From JAAZCI01 sp046462535 (GTDB lineage: Bacteria; Pseudomonadota; Gammaproteobacteria; Cardiobacteriales; Wohlfahrtiimonadaceae), in NCBI GenBank assembly GCA_046462535.1, contig JBKGVF010000024.1, forward strand, positions 62,001 to 126,000: a DNA stretch of 64,000 bases, read 5' to 3'. A program made the position numbers and the translations under genes. Shown here one piece after another: positions 61,150 through 64,000 of the stretch (positions within the stretch are counted from its first letter, which is position 1; the number at the start of each line of letters is the position of its first letter). The notes under the pieces are model-generated. The model saw nothing but the letters and a program-made list of their open reading frames with translations. It did not search any database and had not been told where the DNA came from.

Positions 61150-63081
61150 CTACTGTTGGCTCATAAATGGTGTCTGATAATATTTAATCTCACTCTGCTC
61201 TCTTAATCCCTCTAATAGAGCTTGCAACTCTAATGAGCGCTGCTCATTTAGGGCTGAACGTAAGACATTCTCCTTAACAATATCCAAATAGTCCTCAATA
61301 CTACCCGGAACGATATTGCTTACTCGAATAAGTGCAATCCCATCATCTGTTGCTGCTGTAGTGAAAAATGCAAGCCTCTCCTCATCACCACTATCATCAG
61401 TAATATCAAATGCCTTGACGATTGATACAGACTCTAAGCTCTCCTCAGGAAATTCACCAAAGAGCGCCTGATCCATTCGTGAAGTACTCTCTAATAATCG
61501 ATAGGTATACCCCAATTCAATCACCTCTTCATCAAAGGCGTAAGTGGGATCTTCAATTAAACGATCCTGCAGCTCATCTAAATCCCGCTTAAGAGACTCA
61601 TATTTGTACTCATTTATGAGGATAGCCTCTAATGTCGGCTTAGCCTCATCAAAACTCATCAACCGCTCCGGAGCATAATCTTCTACTAATAGGTAAAGAC
61701 CATGATTTTCGCTCAGCTCAAAGAGCTCAGCATCCGCCTCATCAATAATTAGTTGTCGCTCTATGGCCTCCTGAACGACCTCATTGTGGAGCAATCCCCC
61801 CTCAAAAGAGCGAGGTATCCAACCTGTTCGCTTAACCTCAACCTTCAATTCGGTAGCAATCTGATCAAGATCATTGGGGTATCGCTCAACCAACTCTCTA
61901 AGCTGAGATTCACGGGCAAAATACCCCTCTAAACGATACTCCTCTAACGCAACCTCTGCCATCGCTTCATCACGTGAAACAAGAATCTCCTCTAGGCGAA
62001 CCAGATGGACCGCTCCCTCAGAGCTAAATGGCTCACTAATAGGCGCCTCTTCCGTTAACATGAAGAGTACTTCATCCACCTCATCACTACCAATAACCCC
62101 ACGACTAAGAGAACCTAACCCTATATGTTGAATTGTTGGGTACTGCTCTAGATTCTCAGTGATATCGGTAAAGGTGATCTCGTTGGTTATCAATTGCTGA
62201 TATAGCGTATCGAGCAGCTCATAGGCCTCCTGCTTCTCCTCTTCTGTCTCATACTCAACAACAAGCTGCTCTGAGAGTCTCGATTCGGCACGATTAACTG
62301 CCTCTATCGCTCGCTCATCTTCCGCAGCTATAAGTTGTGCCAAATATCGATCTGCCTCCTCTTGATTAATATTCTCCTTTAGCTCCGGAGTAATCTCAAT
62401 GTAAGCCACACTTATTTTGGGCTCTACTTGCAGTCTCTCTTTACGCTCATCATAGGCGCTTAAGAGCTCCTCCTCCCCTATCTCTATCTCCAATGGGTAA
62501 GCATCATAGCGGAGGGTAGCCAGTTCAATATCTCGCTTCTCATTATGGATAAGTGCCCAGTGATTGAGAAGATCATTCGGAAGGAGTACATCATCAATAA
62601 GCTCACGCTGCAGCGCCTCTACAGCTAAAGAGATTCGAATACTCTCCTCGTAATCTTTAGGATTAATTCGCGACTGCTTAAGTACACTCTGATAACGTTC
62701 AAAGTCAAACTCCCCATCAAGATTCATAAAGTTTGGATTCCTCTGAATCTCAGCTGCAAGTAGCTCATCAGAGACTCGATATCCCCACTCCCCAATCTTT
62801 TGTAGCAATAGGTGCTGATCTATTAAACGCTCAACAGCCTCCCTCTTTAAAAGCCGCTCCTCCTCCGCTGTTGGACTCTCGATTCCAGAGTAGGTTAAAA
62901 TATAATCATACTCGGCACGTGCGGCACTCTCTGAGATTTTATCACCATTGACCTTCGCAACATCTTGCCCTGAGTTTCCAAAAATACTAACCCCACTTAA
63001 CCCCATAAATGAGAGAAGAATTCCAAAAAAGAGAATCTTAACAACAGGGCTATTGGTTCGTTCACGGATGTACTGCATCAT
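61150..63081 (-). CDS. ppiD: Periplasmic chaperone PpiD
   Basis: A 643-aa membrane-anchored folding factor. One N-terminal helix (about residues 14-34, VVKILFFGILLSFMGLSGV) is followed by the SurA_N-like chaperone region (VAKVNGDKISESAARAEYDY, FMNLDGEFDFERYQSVL) and a central parvulin-like domain (about 270-365: GLGSLSRGVIGSDEVDEVLF). The overall layout matches E. coli PpiD (623 aa). The protein is very acidic. PpiD sits at the Sec translocon and helps newly exported proteins. The first ATG or the next one is the start. Confidence 0.92.
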   Translation of the reverse strand: MMQYIRERTNSPVVKILFFGILLSFMGLSGVSIFGNSGQDVAKVNGDKISESAARAEYDYILTYSGIESPTAEEERLLKREAVERLIDQHLLLQKIGEWGYRVSDELLAAEIQRNPNFMNLDGEFDFERYQSVLKQSRINPKDYEESIRISLAVEALQRELIDDVLLPNDLLNHWALIHNEKRDIELATLRYDAYPLEIEIGEEELLSAYDERKERLQVEPKISVAYIEITPELKENINQEEADRYLAQLIAAEDERAIEAVNRAESRLSEQLVVEYETEEEKQEAYELLDTLYQQLITNEITFTDITENLEQYPTIQHIGLGSLSRGVIGSDEVDEVLFMLTEEAPISEPFSSEGAVHLVRLEEILVSRDEAMAEVALEEYRLEGYFARESQLRELVERYPNDLDQIATELKVEVKRTGWIPRSFEGGLLHNEVVQEAIERQLIIDEADAELFELSENHGLYLLVEDYAPERLMSFDEAKPTLEAILINEYKYESLKRDLDELQDRLIEDPTYAFDEEVIELGYTYRLLESTSRMDQALFGEFPEESLESVSIVKAFDITDDSGDEERLAFFTTAATDDGIALIRVSNIVPGSIEDYLDIVKENVLRSALNEQRSLELQALLEGLREQSEIKYYQTPFMSQQ

Positions 63082-63207
63082 AATGAGTAATTATTCCTTT
63101 CTAATCTACTGTCTCTTCTAATAGCCGTCAGGTGAGCTACCACAACTATTAATAAATATAAAATCGCTCTGATTATAACTGATCTAATAGAGATTATTAA
63201 TATCTTA

Positions 63208-64000
63208 TTAACCTCTATTTAATTGCGCTAGAAGTGGCTCATCGGCTCGATCTAGTGCTAAAACCACTAGATATTTACCTCTAAAAGGTTGCCAATACTC
63301 AATTGCGGGATGGCTCATTGATGGAGCCCCCTCAATATATGCAACTAAGCGAGCACTCCCTCTGGTATGGATCATCTCTACCACCTCCTCTAAACTTTCA
63401 GCAATTAAGAGGGGCTCTTTTAGGCGACCAACAAAATGAAACTGTCCTGAGTAACGTCCATAATGAATTACATCATAACCACTTCTTTGATACCAAGAGA
63501 TTCGCTCACCTGCTGGCGAGAGATCATAAAAATCAGTTGCTTCCCGCACTACTCCAAAGTTAACCGCTAAGATCATAGCAACACTTAGTAAGGAGAGAGT
63601 TAATAAACGGGTCTCTTTTGCATAAACAAAAAGTGTTACCGCAAAGAGCACTAATCCAGCCCCCCATAAGCCAGAGACATTACCGACCCAATCAGGAAGC
63701 CCAAAGAGTTGATGATTTAGGGGCACAATAACTAAAGTTACTCCTAACGCCACCATTAAAAGCACCACAAAAAAGATCTCTTTACGGGTCGTTCTCTGCT
63801 CTTTATAGATACGCGCAATGAGTAACGATAGTGCTGGAAAGATTGGATAGAGTGATAAAAGAGTCAAGCGACTCGTTAATGCCGATGCTGCAATTAATAC
63901 TCCCAACCAAATAACAACAAAGCGTAGTTGCGCATCCCACACCGTATTTCGTAACTGTCGATAGAGCAACAGCCATAATATCCACGGAAAGAGTGCCAAT
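63208..64000 (-). CDS. ArnT/PMT-like glycosyltransferase, C-terminal part
   Basis: The frame is open to the window edge, so the N-terminus is missing; the residue that opens the visible part is an internal Leu codon. The visible 264 residues have about five membrane helices (for example SLYPIFPALSLLIARI) and a soluble C-terminal domain of about 110 residues. This fits the second half of a GT83/PMT-type glycosyltransferase such as ArnT, which modifies lipid A or other envelope glycans using polyprenyl-linked sugars. The visible LTLLSLYPIFPALSLLIA resembles the SKLVTYILP-like helix of those enzymes. The sugar is not determinable. Confidence 0.7.
   Translation of the reverse strand, partial: LALFPWILWLLLYRQLRNTVWDAQLRFVVIWLGVLIAASALTSRLTLLSLYPIFPALSLLIARIYKEQRTTRKEIFFVVLLMVALGVTLVIVPLNHQLFGLPDWVGNVSGLWGAGLVLFAVTLFVYAKETRLLTLSLLSVAMILAVNFGVVREATDFYDLSPAGERISWYQRSGYDVIHYGRYSGQFHFVGRLKEPLLIAESLEEVVEMIHTRGSARLVAYIEGAPSMSHPAIEYWQPFRGKYLVVLALDRADEPLLAQLNRG

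Noticed and set aside
1..64000. Mobile elements, prophage, CRISPR or defence genes
   Set aside because: I saw no transposase, integrase, phage structural gene, Cas gene or regularly spaced repeat, and almost all space is filled by core genes.

Overview
The window is a gene-dense chromosomal stretch from a gammaproteobacterium of moderate to low GC (roughly 40-45% by eye). Many products read as close counterparts of E. coli proteins: HisGDCBAF-IE, YafD, YhiI/RbbA/YhhJ, YffB, ElbB, HinT, RecR, YbaB, DnaX, MurB, PpiD and MlaC. The 4.5S RNA and tRNA sequences agree. A class II DAHP synthase, a SIS-type NagB-II and a giant GltD/PyrK-like flavoprotein point away from Enterobacteriaceae. A member of Cardiobacteriales (for example the Ignatzschineria/Wohlfahrtiimonas group) is my guess, not something I can prove from the sequence. 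I saw no insertion sequence, prophage, CRISPR array, toxin-antitoxin pair or defence island. This is core chromosome.

Layout. 1-5.1 kb: the tail of a GT9 heptosyltransferase, a secreted unknown, a LysR regulator divergent from an EamA exporter, a YffB-like protein, an unknown 205-aa protein and an atypical SDR. 5.2-11.8 kb (minus): a compact histidine operon hisG-D-C-B-A-F-IE with an intrinsic terminator. hisH is absent from its usual place between hisB and hisA. 12-18 kb (plus): yafD, then the yhiI-rbbA-yhhJ ABC exporter. 18-20.2 kb: DUF485 plus an ActP-type symporter. 20.3-22.5 kb (minus): an NCS1 transporter with a nitrilase-family hydrolase. 22.8-29.3 kb: a 1144-aa GltD/PyrK-like flavoprotein, a DciA-like gene with recX, and a membrane-anchored GltB-type FMN protein. 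29.5-36 kb (minus): mgtE (short form), ampG, nif3-like, tamB. 36.2-38.9 kb: trkA and argG. 39-43.3 kb (minus): TPR protein, AMIN-amidase-LysM, TraB/GumN-like protein. 43.5-49 kb (plus): elbB, hom, ilvB, ilvN, ilvC. 49.1-55.6 kb (plus): class II aroG, then accA-DUF815-nagBII-nagA-AEC transporter. 55.7-64 kb (minus): PMT/ArnT-like tail, ppiD, murB, mlaC-mlaB, tRNA-Gly, tRNA-Cys, ffs, dnaX, ybaB, recR, hinT.

Functionally the window is anabolic (His, Arg, branched-chain, Asp-family and aromatic amino acids, fatty acid initiation), cell-envelope (MurB, AmpG, amidase, TamB, Mla, PpiD, glycosyltransferases) and replication/repair (DnaX, RecR, RecX, DciA). AmpG and the nagBII-nagA pair together suggest recycling of peptidoglycan amino sugars.

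I found no clearly new biological system. The observations most worth checking are the missing hisH, the giant flavoprotein near a GltB-like FMN protein, an A9 slippery tract in dnaX at the place where a gamma subunit would be produced, a possible Ile-Val-Leu mini-leader with a hairpin before ilvB, a 22-bp dyad over the likely hisG promoter, and the separation of mlaCB and tamB from their usual partners. Several starts were moved from the longest open frame to a start with a good ribosome binding site: hisIE, hisG, recX, ampG, trkA, argG, the amidase, the TraB-like gene, accA, DUF815, mlaB and murB.
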